From: Cladocopium goreaui
Taxonomy: Eukaryota; Sar; Dinophyceae; Suessiales; Symbiodiniaceae
Assembly (NCBI GenBank): GCA_947184155.2
Contig: CAMXCT020000912.1
Location: forward strand, 17,501-81,500
Direction of reading: 5' to 3'
Length of the DNA stretch: 64,000 nucleotides
The notes below the pieces were generated by a model. The model was not told the DNA's origin. It was given only the letters and a program-made list of their open reading frames with translations, and did no database searches. Every line of letters begins with the position of its first letter. Position 1 is the first letter of the stretch. A program made the position numbers and the translations under genes. Shown one piece after another: positions 42,748 to 53,524 of this stretch.

Positions 42748-43330
42748 GCCCCAGCTCCTTTTGAACGTTGCAGAAACATCTCACTTTCAAACATGTTCAA
42801 ACATGTTCAAACCTAGTCACCGTTTTGCCAGGAAAAGAGCGAGCATGGCAATCAGATAATCACCAGTTTCAAGACTTTGTTGTCTCAGGCTTAGTGAGCA
42901 GCAGAACAACGCCCAAAATCAGACCCTCGACCGCATCAGACCTGTCGCAACCGCTGGGTGAAGTTCTTGACTTTCACGGGACCTTCACCGGGCATTTACA
43001 ACTCTGAAGTCTTAGGCCGAGCACAGTTTGTTACTAGCGTTTACATCTAGACGAATGGTTGACAATGTCAATGTAAATGATTCATTTGCTGTTACTGTTG
43101 TGTCAAGTAGCTAGCTGTGTACTTCTCAGAACATCACTGGGCATGTCACCACTTGCTCGGGATACGGGTACATGTCTCTAAGTGCAAACTTTGCACACAT
43201 TGTTTTAGAGTGATTTCTTTGACATCGCAATCGCGAGTACTATGACTTTTGCAGCCCTGCGGTATTTTGAAAGTGACACCAAGACTGAGAATGACACTCA
43301 TCCTGCAGTGCTTTACATTTGGGATCCAAG

Positions 43331-43365
43331 GAATCGGCTGTTCGACTCGCAGAACAACGCAGCAG
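43331..43365 (+). CDS. DD3-3-like micro-exon NRLFDSQNNAAG
   Basis: A 35-base exon after tccaag, GT donor; a family motif. One split base at each end; the 3' phase joins the next exon exactly. Confidence 0.88.
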
Positions 43366-43422
43366 GTGTCCAGTTCGTGGTGCAAGGAATGAGGCCAGAA
43401 GGCGTTTTTGAATGTTTTGCAG

Positions 43423-43457
43423 GTGGCTACCAGATTGGCGATGCTTGCCCGGAGCCA
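43423..43457 (+). CDS. DD3-3-like exon GYQIGDACPEP
   Basis: Completes AAGGYQIGDACPEP with the previous exon. Acceptor ttgcag. The donor is unclear (no GT at the end). Confidence 0.8.
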
Positions 43458-43606
43458 AGACAGAAGAACTCCTCGGGTGCTTAAAGACTTTGACTGTGAC
43501 TTTTGCGGATTCATTTCCTGCTAGCTGTGAATAATCTGCAACCAGTCTATTCTCTGCCGTTCAACTCCGCAAATGTGCGCCCATCCTCCGATCCTCCGCA
43601 TCTTAG

Positions 43607-43668
43607 GTCAACCTGTCTGCCAGAACGAAAACCGGGACTACGACGAAACCAAAGAGGGAGCCATGAAG
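43607..43668 (+). CDS. DD3-3-like exon QPVCQNENRDYDETKEGAMK
   Basis: Acceptor tcttag; ends AAG before a GC donor in phase 0, joining the next exon. Confidence 0.7.
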
Positions 43669-43820
43669 GCAGAGCTGTTGGCAGTCCATCCATTGGGGTC
43701 ACGATTAGAGATCATGAACGATATGAACGGATGGAGTGATGGCCGGAAGACTTCCATCATGGGAAGTCATGGAAGTCATGGCATGTTTTGGATGTTGTGG
43801 ATTCATGTTGGATGTGGCAG

Positions 43821-43865
43821 GGCACCTTGACCTACTACCATGGCTCCGAGCTCTACATTGAGTGG
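43821..43865 (+). CDS. DD3-3-like exon GTLTYYHGSELYIEW
   Basis: Fifteen codons between gtggcag and a GT donor; family pattern YYxGSxLxIEWTxQHGCG. Confidence 0.88.
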
Positions 43866-44130
43866 GTCAGGGACTTGTCGCATAGTTGTAAGCAGTTTAC
43901 ATCAGTTTACCATCTCACGGACATATTGGAGATTGCCTCAAGATGGTGCAAATATACGGTGCAAATATACGTATGTACATGTATGTGCCGTATGTATATG
44001 TCTGAATACGTCTCTGTATATTCCATACATTTCCATACATGTGTTATCACTTGATATCCTTCAATGTCATAAGTCATAACTTGTAGATATAAGATTTGTT
44101 CTTAATGGATATGTGATATGTTTGCTTCAG

Positions 44131-44208
44131 ACTCAACATTGTCGGCTATGCAAGGTTGTCCAGCATGGTTGTGGTGTGGACCAGCCAAACATCATTTGCC
44201 AAATGGCA
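44131..44208 (+). CDS. DD3-3-like exon with QHGCGVDQPNIICQ
   Basis: Follows IEW in the family. The frame from the cttcag acceptor reads TQHCRLCKVVQHGCG, with a near-duplicate of QHxC before the motif. An alternative acceptor just before CATGG cannot be excluded. Confidence 0.7.
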
Positions 44209-44378
44209 GGGGCCCCAAATTGTGAACCGGATTGAACCGGATTCTGTCGACTTGTCATACCACATCTCACCAAACCTACAAAAGCTTGCTAATTTAGAAT
44301 GGATTACCCCCCCACAATTGAACCAGACCAGGGGTCATTACTGCACTGACATTACAGACATTACAACGCTGGACCGAG

Positions 44379-44454
44379 ATTCTCCAGTACATGTGTGAGA
44401 AGGACAACCCCGGATTGCGCGATGGCACCAAGCGCGGCAACGAAAACACCGCAG
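44379..44454 (+). CDS. DD3-3-like exon ILQYMCEKDNPGLRDGTKRG
   Basis: The family core QYMCxxxxPGLRDGT. Acceptor accgag, GT donor, one split base. Confidence 0.92.
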
Positions 44455-44864
44455 GTGGAGAAGAGGAGAATCCGATCATTTGGAGATGAAAATCAGACAT
44501 GTCGAGAAGAACCCAGGAAAATGGCCCACAAAGAGCAATGGAAATACGATGTGGCAGAATATGCAGAATGAAACCTAGAGATTTCGATGATCAAGGTTTC
44601 ATTCTAGGTCATTTCCGCAATCAAGCATTTCTGTTTCGGATACATTTTCTCCCCAGACACATTTGAGTCCAAGACTTGAGGGCAGCCCCCCAAAAAAACA
44701 TTCCAAGACTTGGAATTTTCCGCTGGGACGCTTTGGTGAATCGCTTGGGGTATCTGGGTATTTTTGTTGGTATTTTCATGGTATTTCCCCATTTTCCAAC
44801 AAAAACATCCATGTGTAAAGCTAAGCGATGCTAAGCGACAAAGCTGTAGGAGCCCCCTACGGAG

Positions 44865-44929
44865 TTGGATGCTGCCGAGCCTGCGCTGGGGCAGCACGAA
44901 CCCTTACAGTTCTACTTGGACTGTAAAAC
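44865..44929 (+). CDS. DD3-3-like exon LDAAEPALGQHEPLQFYLDC
   Basis: Matches the family's GxHExxxYYxxCKxR. The GT donor leaves two bases completing Thr with the next exon. Confidence 0.82.
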
Positions 44930-45089
44930 GTCCGGATGCCCATTGAGTTTCATTGGAACATTGGGAATTTGCAAGAATCTGCTGTGGATCAATGATGATC
45001 AATGTGAAAATTAACGCGAAAATCCATGAGATTGTTCCGCTGAGAAGCACCACATGGGATTGTTCCACCTGTCACGTTCCTGGCCGAAG

Positions 45090-45161
45090 GCGAGAACGGC
45101 AGAAAGGCCTCTACACTGCCGACCAGAACGTCAACGACAACCGCGGTGCTACAGCAACCAG
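45090..45161 (+). CDS. DD3-3-like exon RERQKGLYTADQNV
   Basis: Near-consensus RxRNKGLYTADQNV. Split codons at both ends match the neighbours. Confidence 0.9.
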
Positions 45162-45443
45162 GTGGGTTCTGCACAGCGTTTGATCAGACAATTCCCCAAA
45201 AACAGGTAAAAAAATGATTTGGGAGAATGGATACCCTTTGTGCTCTTGCCTTTACACCAACTTCGTTTGATGGCATACTTATTTCATGAGACTTTCTAAG
45301 GGAAGATGTTTCCAGCGCTGTCCTTGAATTTAAGGTGTCATTTGCCCAACCGTTTTTTTCAGATGAAATTCTGTTGGTTCAACTGCTTGGAACTCTTTCG
45401 AACAATTGCGTCCTAACACCAGAAACGGCATCACTTTGCCTAG

Positions 45444-45465
45444 GCAGAATCCAGGTGGGAACAAC
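45444..45465 (+). CDS. DD3-3-like 22-base micro-exon QNPGGNN
   Basis: The shortest exon recognised in the window. Acceptor gcctag, GT donor. Its single leading base completes Arg, giving ATRQNPGGNN as expected in the family. Confidence 0.8.
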
Positions 45466-45615
45466 GTGCCGAAGCGGCAAATTGAGCTGAAGTTCCACGA
45501 AATGATGCGACACGGATTCTGAGATGTTCTGATATGGATCATGACATGGGCGGTTTCAGTTTTAATAGCCAATATATGCCAATATACCAAATATACCCAG
45601 CTTGAGCAGCTTGAG

Positions 45616-45686
45616 GCCAACAACCGACATGGCCTGGAGTGTCCAGAGGAAAGAGACTACTATCCTTATTGGCATCCAACGCCTTG
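45616..45686 (+). CDS. DD3-3-like exon RHGLECPEERDYYPYWHPTP
   Basis: The most conserved block of the family (LECPEERDYYPYWxPTPWxDIA). It ends at a GC donor; the Trp codon is completed by the next exon. Confidence 0.95.
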
Positions 45687-45821
45687 GCATCTCGGAGCTG
45701 AAGATCTGCATCTGATGGCCGACATGGCCGACATGTGTATGGTGACGAGATGTGAACGAGATGTGACGAGATGTGATGAGCAACCATGGCTGCAGTCATG
45801 CCTGCCTCTTGTGTCTGGCAG

Positions 45822-45848
45822 GCATGACATAGCCGTCATCACGGATGA
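45822..45848 (+). CDS. DD3-3-like micro-exon HDIAVITD
   Basis: Continues PTPW with HDIAVITDE. Acceptor ctggcag, GT donor, split codons on both sides. Confidence 0.9.
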
Positions 45849-45923
45849 GTCGTGTGGAACTTGATGGGTGATGGCACAAGGAACAACTCTTATGTAAAAA
45901 AAAAGCATCTTGAATGTGCTGAG

Positions 45924-45981
45924 GCCCAGAAGATGTGCATATTATCAGCAAGAATCCCAAAATGTTCGCGCCAAAGGCAGG
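45924..45981 (+). CDS. DD3-3-like exon PRRCAYYQQESQNVRAKGR
   Basis: Family pattern RCxYYxxESQNVxxK. Acceptor gctgag. The end is approximate, probably a GC donor. Confidence 0.85.
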
Positions 45982-46091
45982 GCGAAAATGCTAGAGGAAT
46001 GACTGGAAACTGCAGAGTAAACGGGGAAGCCGGGTAGATTTTCACCAGGGATACACCAGACGCGTCTGGTTGCACCGGTGCAACGTGGCAT

Positions 46092-46176
46092 ATGGCGACA
46101 GGCTACTGCACAGAGGCAGCTCACAACAGCCCAGAGTCCTGCGTGGATGGCGGCGGCGAGTGGAAGGCGACCGAAG
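46092..46176 (+). CDS. Probable DD3-3-like exon (SPESCVDGGGEWK)
   Basis: Contains GYCTEAAHNSPESCVDGGGE, fitting the Cys-rich part before SRDNH. The start is not fixed. Confidence 0.55.
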
Positions 46177-46486
46177 TCAGGGTGGGTGCACCGGTGCACC
46201 AAAATGGGATGTGGTGACAACTGGTGACAACCGATTTCACCGATTTCACAATGGTGGTGATAGATGGTGTGTAGATCTGGGATTAGATCGATTTGCTGTG
46301 GGATCTGTTGCCTTTATCAAGCATGAAGATTCGGCTGGGTGGAGTTTTTGCATATCCAGATGTTCGTGATGCTCAAGGTTGGCAGGGTCGACAGGGTTGA
46401 GAGAGTTTTCGGATGCTTTAGGTGCTTGGATTAGCCTAACAAATCTCCCTTGCATGGTCTTTCCATGTTCCTGAGTTTTTCACAAG

Positions 46487-46530
46487 GAAAAAGAAGCCTT
46501 CGATGAGCCTGCGCCGGATTGTGTCCTGAG
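46487..46530 (+). CDS. Probable DD3-3-like exon EKEAFDEPAPDCVL
   Basis: Preceded by ttcacaag; fits the family's PxPxCV just before the SRDNH block. Boundaries are approximate. Confidence 0.55.
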
Positions 46531-46710
46531 CTGAGTCCTGAACTGCATTTCCTGCATTTCATTTCATGCATTTCCTTCCCATATTCCCCAAGCCTGGGGG
46601 CCTGGGGGACGGCGCCGTGCTAAGTCTGATCCGCCGTGTCTTGACGTCCTTCTTGACGTCCTTCGTGACGTCCTTTGCGCATTGCAAACGCCTTTGAAAC
46701 TTTCTTGCAG

Positions 46711-46788
46711 GTTGCAGGGGTTTCGTCCAGAGACAACCACAACGGCAATGCACGGGGTGGGAAGCCGAACTACTACCTGTGGAAGACA
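46711..46788 (+). CDS. DD3-3-like exon SRDNHNGNARGGKPNYYLW
   Basis: Family motif SRDNHxGNxxxGxPNxYxW. Acceptor cttgcag. The donor is approximate. Confidence 0.85.
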
Positions 46789-47029
46789 CTTGGTTGCAGA
46801 ATGTTGCAGAGAGCGTTGAACAACTGTGGTCATCAGAGAGTGATGGAGAGATTTGCTTTCTCTGCCAACATTTTGAGGATCCCAGATCACATCGAGGAGG
46901 GTCGTGTTGCTGGCACGGCTTCGTCACAAGATCCACAGTGTATTACAGTATATTACAGTTATCTAAACATATCTAAGCCGTTATCTAAACCATTGCCTAA
47001 TTGGGCTGTCGTCATTGTCGTCATTCCAG

Positions 47030-47074
47030 GCTGCGTGCTGCGTTTGCGCTACAACATGACGAGTGGCGACTTCA
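47030..47074 (+). CDS. DD3-3-like exon CVLRLRYNMTSGDF
   Basis: Family motif CVLRxRYNxSTGDY. Acceptor ttccag; two leading bases form a split codon. Confidence 0.9.
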
Positions 47075-47810
47075 GATCCAAGGCGCTGGCCACCACGGAG
47101 GGACCCGCCACGTCCCTGTCCCGACGCCCAGACGGGGATGAAGCACGATGGCATAGGATGGCATAGGATGGCGCGGATGGCGCGGATGGCGCATAGGATG
47201 AGTCGATGATAGGATGAGTTCTCACACCAACAACACCAACATAGACATCTGATGACATCTGATGATATCTGATGCTTCTGTGACTGTCTATGTGAAGTAC
47301 GTTCGAAGTTCGGGGTTTCCGCAGGGTTGTATACTTTCGCATTGAGATGCGGAGATTCCACGAACCTTTTTATGATGCAAAATCGCCCCAACATTGACAT
47401 GTCATGCTGCACATTGACATATTACAGTCACTTGTGATGACGATCTTTGGATGTCCTTCGGGTAAATTTGCTTTGACATCTTCAATTGGTTTTGAAGTTT
47501 ATAAAAACATGTTCAAAAATATGCTAGCACTAATGCCTTTGTTATGCCTTTGTTGCTTGTAGAGGTTGAGAGATGTGGGAGATGACTACTTCCATGTGGA
47601 CAAGGACCGGGAAGTGGCGAGATGTGATCCGTTTCCAAATCGGATTTGGAAATTTGGCCAGGCAATGAACGATCCAAACCCTGGAACTCGTCGCCGCACC
47701 GTCTTCAAGGCATGTGAAAATGATGAAAATGTGCTGATCCAAAACAAAGTGCCGCGTGGAACCGTTGGAATCGTTGGAAGCTGATCCGTTTTGTGCTCGA
47801 CGTCAGGGAG

Positions 47811-47884
47811 GTCCACCGGTTCTGCCGCAAGATCCTGTGGGAGATTGGTTGGATCTGGGAGAGGACCACCGCTTGCAGTTGCAG
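47811..47884 (+). CDS. DD3-3-like exon DPVGDWLDLGEDHRLQLQ
   Basis: Acceptor agggag; ends CAG before a GT donor in phase 0 and joins VNTNQYGRTF directly, as in the family. Confidence 0.82.
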
Positions 47885-48010
47885 GTGCCCAGCTCAGTTC
47901 AGTTCAGTTGAGCTCAGCCACAGTGTATTAATGATATTAATGTGTAGAGCAATGTGTATAGCCCTGTATAGCTACTCAGCTGAGCATAGTTTTATATTGT
48001 TTTTGTCCAG

Positions 48011-48051
48011 GTGAATACCAACCAGTATGGCCGCACCTTCGAAGATCGGAG
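48011..48051 (+). CDS. DD3-3-like exon VNTNQYGRTFEDR
   Basis: Near-consensus VNTNQFGRTFQDRS. Acceptor gtccag. The donor is not certain to a few bases. Confidence 0.9.
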
Positions 48052-48142
48052 CGGGACTTAGTTTGCTGTTTGCCATCCGTTTGCCATCATAAAGATCGTA
48101 AAGAGCAGAGATGTTCGACTGGAGTTTCGAAATGGGTAGGGT

Positions 48143-48176
48143 TAAACCGGTTAAACCGGTTAAACCGGTTAAACCC
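48143..48176 (+). repeat. 9-bp tandem array (ttaaaccgg)
   Basis: Four copies of a nonamer whose internal aaccggtt is palindromic. Confidence 0.9.
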
Positions 48177-48320
48177 CAAGATGTCTTTTGGATTTCCTTT
48201 GTGGATCCTCATGATTTTGCTTGGTGAATCTGATTGATCCCTTCCAACACTCATTCAGGGCGGGTTCATCCCTTCCGGCTCCGGCCAGTCGGCCAGTGGG
48301 GGTGACCATGGGTGACCCAG

Positions 48321-48420
48321 GACCCACACCTTCTTCGTGCGGAAACGTCCCAACGACGTGAGCAGTTCCACCCGCATCGTGAATTACAACGTGCGTGGCC
48401 GCCGCGGAAACATCGTGCAG
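48321..48420 (+). CDS. DD3-3-like exon THTFFVRKRP to YNVRGRRGNIVQ
   Basis: Family pattern HxFxIxxRP...NxNVRGxRGNIVQ. Acceptor acccag, GT donor, phase 0 out. Confidence 0.92.
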
Positions 48421-48458
48421 GTGGGAAGACAAAGTGCCGCTTCAACGGAGTGGAAAGG

Positions 48459-48522
48459 GAAGAGATGGGAAGAGATGGGAAGAGATGGGAAGAGATGGGA
48501 AGAGATGGGAAGAGATGGGAAG
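48459..48522 (+). repeat. 10-bp tandem array (gaagagatgg)
   Basis: Six copies of a purine-only decamer just downstream of the exon ending at 48420. Confidence 0.93.
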
Positions 48523-48642
48523 GGGAAGTGGCTTGGGAAGCAGATCGGTGTTGAGGTGATTGGGATCGATTGGGTCCTGCTGTTCATAAAACTCAATTTT
48601 AAAACTTCATGAAGCATTTGCCGCTTGAATTTCTCAAGTCAG

Positions 48643-48678
48643 GTCTACCCCTCAGTGGAGTACGACTTCGTTCCTCAG
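48643..48678 (+). CDS. DD3-3-like exon VYPSVEYDFVPQ
   Basis: Twelve codons, phase 0 both sides, GC donor. It continues NIVQ with VYPxVEYDFVPQ. Confidence 0.93.
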
Positions 48679-48976
48679 GCTCGACGTGGGTTTCAGCATG
48701 GAGTGTATCAGGGAAAAAGGAAACGACATGCTATGCCAAGATGACTGCCAGGAATGAAATTGCCAGGAATGAAATTGAAAGACCCTTGCATACACTATAC
48801 ATTATTTCTATAATAAATATATATATATATCAATATCAATATCAATATCAATATCAATATCAGTGTCAATACCGATATCTATACCAATCTCAATCTCAAT
48901 CTCAAACAATGTCAACATCATTCAATATCAATATTATCATACCAATCGTTTTGAGAATACTCAACTGCCTCCGCAG

Positions 48977-49020
48977 GATCTGACCGTTGAGGTTGGCGAC
49001 TACCTCCACTTCCAATGGAC
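48977..49020 (+). CDS. DD3-3-like exon DLTVEVGDYLHFQW
   Basis: Family motif LxVxxGDYxHFQWTGS. Acceptor ccgcag. The donor is approximate. Confidence 0.92.
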
Positions 49021-49478
49021 CACAGCTTAGCACTACCTCCCACCTTTGCAGCTGAAAACAGTGTCACTGTTTCACTTAGTTTTTGGGACTTTCGAAGCAA
49101 ATTACATAAGTTTCACTTGGGTTTGCCATGCTTTGAATCGCTTTGTTTTTACTGTGGATCTGTTTTCGTATGAGATCATCTCAACTGTCTCTGAGGACTG
49201 GCTCAGACGCCAATGCCAAGGCGCAGCGTCCACCAGAAAGTTGCCGGGCTTCACATTGTTTGAAAATCAAAACAAGTGCCATGGGTATGGCTCAAACTTG
49301 CTGACAATTCATTGATTTAAACATACAACAACACATTAAATGATATTAAATGGCAAATTTTGTGAGTCCATTCGTAGTCTGACGAGCCATATCCAGATTT
49401 TGGCATCACAACAGTTGTGGGCCAGTTGTGGAGTTTTCGAGCTTTCGGATGCCCCTGGGACTTAGAGCGTCGTGTCGA

Positions 49479-49533
49479 GGGCAACGCTGGGAACGGACGG
49501 CAAAGCACCGATCGCTCCAACCTGGTCCAAGTC
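49479..49533 (+). CDS. DD3-3-like exon GNAGNGRQSTDRSNLVQ
   Basis: Matches the family's NNxGxGRxGTDRSNIVx. Acceptor either tgtcgag or the upstream cttag. Confidence 0.82.
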
Positions 49534-50189
49534 TCCAGCCGCGAGGACGGTGAAACGATGTGAGACGAGTGATGGTAGGATGATTTTGAGGATTGTCAAC
49601 AAAGCAAGAATCAACCGAACAAAAATCAATTAAAATGATGTATAGATTTGCATAATACACATATAACTAACTTTCATGTAATTGATTCTGTGCATTTGGG
49701 TGAAGTTGAGAATAGCTTTGAACGCCGTTCAACTTCTTTTGCGTCGCGACATGTTGCAGGTAAAGGTAGGAGCTTCGAGCCAAAGACATGATAAAAAAAA
49801 ATAATATTTAAGGGCTGCCGCCCCTGCCGCCGACCCCGGAAGAATGGTCAATGAATGAAACCAAATTGGCATCAATATTCTTCGGTGCTTCGCACTTTTA
49901 GGTTTTCCCCTTTTTCATATGTATATTTTTCTGCAATATATTTGATAAAATATTTTGATATAGCAAGAAAACCCACCCACCAAACCCCTTCACCCCCCTG
50001 AGCAGTTCCTCGACGACTTCAACCAGAGTGTGGGTCTTGAGCTCGTGAAATTATTCATTTTATTAAGTAAATAAACCTTCCCATTTATCCCCCCTTTTTG
50101 TGGCAAGGTGCTGTGCTGTTCCGTGGCAAGGCGCAGAAACGAAATAAAATACACAGGTATTATGTCCGGTACTAATGGTGCTGCAAATC
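49534..50189. other. Stretch between the DD3-3-like gene and the satellite domain
   Basis: Should hold the last exon(s) of the DD3-3-like gene. A segment at about 50003-50030 (QFLDDFNQSVG) is exon-like but cannot be tied in. No other gene seen. Confidence 0.4.
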
Positions 50190-52660
50190 TCCAAAACGCA
50201 TTCTTCGCCACACCGAAACAACATGCTACTGAAGGACGGAACGACCTCCAAAAACATGCTGCCCCGGGGCTTGACGTCCCTTCTGGATTCTAGTAAAAAC
50301 AAAGCGAGTTCAGCTGCTGGGCCTGCTGGGCCTGCTGGGCCTGCTGGGCCTGCTGCTGCTGCTGCTGCTGCTCCTGCTGCATGCTGCGGGTGGTACTGCT
50401 GGAGGTGGTGCTGCAAGCCTCCAAAACGCACCCTTCGCCACACCGAAACACCATGCTACTGAAGGACCGAACGACCTCCAAAAACATGTTGCCCCGGGGC
50501 TTGACGTCCCTTCTGGACTTTGGAAAAAAAAAGAGATTGCAGCTGCTGGGCCTGCTGCTGCTGCTGCTGCTGCTGGAGCTGGTGATTGCAGCTGCTGGGC
50601 CTGCTGCTGCTGCTGCCCCTGCTGCTGCTGCTGCTGCTCCTGCTGCTGCTGCTGCTGGTGGTGCTGCTGGAGCTGGTACTAAAAGCCTCCAAAACGCACC
50701 CTTCGCCACACCGAAACACCATGCTACTGAAGGACGGAACGACCTCCAAAAACATGTTGTTCCGGGGCTTGACGTCCCTTCTGGATTCTGGTAGAAACAA
50801 AGCGATTGCAGCTGCTGGGCCTGCTGCTGCTACTGCGGCTGCTGCTGCTCCTGCTGCATGCTGCCGGTGGTGCTGCTGGAGGTGATGCTGCAAGCCTCCA
50901 AACGCACCCTTCGCCACACCGAAACACCATGCTACTGAAGGACGGAACGACCTCCAAAAACATGCTGCCCCCGGGGCTTGACGTCCCTTCTGATTCTATT
51001 AAAAACACAGCGAGTTCAGCTGCTGGGCTTGCTGGGCCTGCTGGGCTTGCTGGGCCTGCTGGGCCTGCTGGGCCTGCTGCTGCTACTGCTGCTGCTGCTG
51101 CTGCTCCCGCTGCTGCTGCTGCTCCCGCTGCATGCTGCTAGTGGTGCTGCTGGAGGTGGTGCTGCAAGCTTCCAAAACGCACCCTTCGCCACACCGAAAC
51201 ACCATGCTACTGAAGGACGGAACGACCTCCAGAAACATGTGCCCCCGGGCTTGACGTCCCTTCTGGATTCTGGTAAAAACAAAGCGAGTTCAGCTGCTGG
51301 GCCTGCTGGGCCTGCTGGGCCTGCTGGGCCTGCTGCTGCTGCTGCTGCTCCTGCTGCATGCTGCGGGTGGTACTGCTGGAGGTGGTGCTGCAAGCCTCCA
51401 AAACGCACCCTTCGCCACACCGAAACACCATGCTACTGACGGACGGAAAGATTCTCAAAAACATGCTGCCCAGAGGCTTGACGTCCCTTCTGGATTCTGG
51501 AAAAAAAAAGAGATTGCAGCTGCTGGGCCTGCTGCTGCTGCTGCTGCTGCTGGTGCTGCTACTAGAGGTGGTGCTGCAAGCCTCCAAAACGCACCTTTCG
51601 CCACACCAAAACACCATGCTACTGAAGGACGAAACGACCTCCAAATCAATCGCAAGAACAAGTCTCCTGGAGGCCGGAACGTCCCTTCTGAAATCCTACT
51701 AGAAATCATCTCTTATCCTATCCTGCTATCGTGCTAGAATCCTCTCTTATCCTGCTATCCTACTAGGACCTCCAAAAACATGCTGCCCCGGGGCTTGACG
51801 TCCCTTCTGGATTCTGGAAAAAAAAGAGATTGCAGCTGCTGGGCCTGCCCCTTCTGGATTCTGGTAAAAACAAAGCGATTGCAGCTGCTGGGCCTGCCGC
51901 TGCTGCTGCTGCTGCTGCATGCTGCGGGTGGTGCTGCTCAAGGTGGTGCTGCAAGCCTCCAAACGCACCCTTCGCCACACCGAAACACCATGCTACTGAA
52001 GGACGGAACAACCTCCAAAAACATGCTGCCCCGGGGCTTGACGCCCCTTCTGGATTCTGGAAAAAACAAAGCGATTGCAGCTGCTGGGCCTGCTGCTGCT
52101 GCTCCTGCTGCTGCTGCTGCTGGTGCTGCTACTAGAGGTGGTGCTGCAAGCCTCCAAAACGCACCCTTCGCCACACCAAAACACCATGCTACTGAAGGAC
52201 GAAACGACCTCCAAATCAATCGCAAGAACAAGTTCCCTGGAGGCCGGAACGTCCCTTCTGAAATCCTACTAGAACCTCCAAAAACATGCTGCCCCGGGGC
52301 TTGTGGCTGCTCAAGCAAGAAACCAACAGGCAGACACCTTTTTCGAAACACAGCCGAAACGGCAAAACACCACCTAATTTCGTGCCGCAAATGACGCAAA
52401 ATCAATCGCAAGAACAGGTTCCCCGGAGGCCGGAACGTCCCTTCTGAAATCCTACTAGAAATCCCCTCGAATCCTGCTATCCTGCTATCCTGCTAGAAAT
52501 CGAATCCAATCCAATCCATCCAATGTTGACTGCTGCTGCCAGCTCACAGCCGAAACGGCAAAACACCACCTAATTTCGTGCCGCAAATGACGCAAAATCA
52601 ATCGCAAGAACAGGTTCCCCGGAGGCCGGAACGTCCCTTCTGAAATCCTACCAAAAACTT
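50190..52660. repeat. Satellite family A (about 185-375 bp irregular units with CTG runs)
   Basis: About nine units, each containing ttcgccacaccgaaacacca, a tgctactgaaggacggaac core, gcttgacgtcccttctgga, and a variable run of (CTG)n or ctgctgggc. Length differences come mainly from the runs. Open frames here on both strands encode Ala/Leu/Ser/Gln homopolymers and are not credible genes. From about 51640 a variant unit with aatcaatcgcaagaaca appears. Confidence 0.92.
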
Positions 52661-52723
52661 GTTCTTATCCTGCTATATCCTGCTAGAAATCTAGAAATCT
52701 CCAATCCAATCCAATCCAATCCA

Positions 52724-52929
52724 ATGTTGACTGCTGCTGCTGCCTGCGTACTGCTGGCTACTGGCTGCTGCTCGTTAGCTGGTGCCGCTGCTCTTACTGC
52801 TAGTGCTGGACTCGCTGCTGCCGCTGCTACTGCCACTGCCGCTACTCTTGCTGCTGGTGCGGCTAAACTTGCTTGTCTTATTCCCTGGCGCGCTCCCCCT
52901 TGCGTCTGCCGGGGTCGGCGGATATAGAA
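52724..52929 (+). other. CTG/GCT-rich junction between satellite families A and B
   Basis: An Ala/Leu-rich open frame without motifs. Treated as repeat-derived low-complexity sequence, not a gene. Confidence 0.5.
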
Positions 52930-53473
52930 GTGTCTAACGTGTCGTCTGACACCCTAGAAAAACACAATTTTTCGATAGATTCTGTTGCTGACGGCTGCTC
53001 GCAGTAAAACAGTTTCGAAAAAATCACCTCCCGGGGGAAAACACCAGGGCTCTGAAGGACGAGTGAGTGCCAGAACCACGCCCAAAAAGTGCCTAACGTG
53101 TCGTCTGAAATCCTAGAAAAATTTAGATTTTTAGTAGGCTGCTGGCTACTGGCTGTTGGCTGCTACTGGCGCTGGCTGCTAGCTACTGGCTATGTGCACC
53201 TTTTGCGTGCTCTTGCCCACGTTCTTGACACCCATTGGTGCCATCCTTGAAAAACATAATTTTTCGTGCTGCTAGCTGCTGCACTGCTGCCGTTGCGCGT
53301 ACTGCTGCTGCGTCTGCTTGTGTCTGCTGCTGCCTACTGATGCTTGCTGCTGCCTGCTGCTGCCTGCGGCGGCCTGCTGCCTGCTGCTGCTGCTGCTGCT
53401 GCTGGTGGCTGCTGCTGCTGTGGTGCTGCTGTCGTGCTGCTGCAATCAAACAGCTTCCAAAGCAAGAAACAAC

Positions 53474-53524
<51 letters not shown>

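Larger units (their letters stand above)
42680..49533 (+). other. DD3-3-like secreted protein gene (multi-exon)
   Basis: A protein of the family named after Dictyostelium DD3-3, found in protists and some animals; its molecular role is unknown to me. Diagnostic exons in order: DVYLHNPRGSNNKC, NRLFDSQNNAAG, GYQIGDACPEP, LTYYHGSELYIEW, QHGCGVDQPNIIC, LQYMCEKDNPGLRDGT, QFYLDCKT plus RERQKGLYTADQNV, HGLECPEERDYYPYWHPTPW, HDIAVITDE, CAYYQQESQNV, SRDNHNGNARGGKPNYYLW, CVLRLRYNMTSGDF, VNTNQYGRTFEDR, YNVRGRRGNIVQ, VYPSVEYDFVPQ, DLTVEVGDYLHFQW, GRQSTDRSNLVQ. Cys-rich content fits an extracellular protein. The start is possibly the ATG at 42680 (MLFIVVRS), but a proper signal peptide is not seen. Exons after 49533 were not identified. 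Confidence 0.85.
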
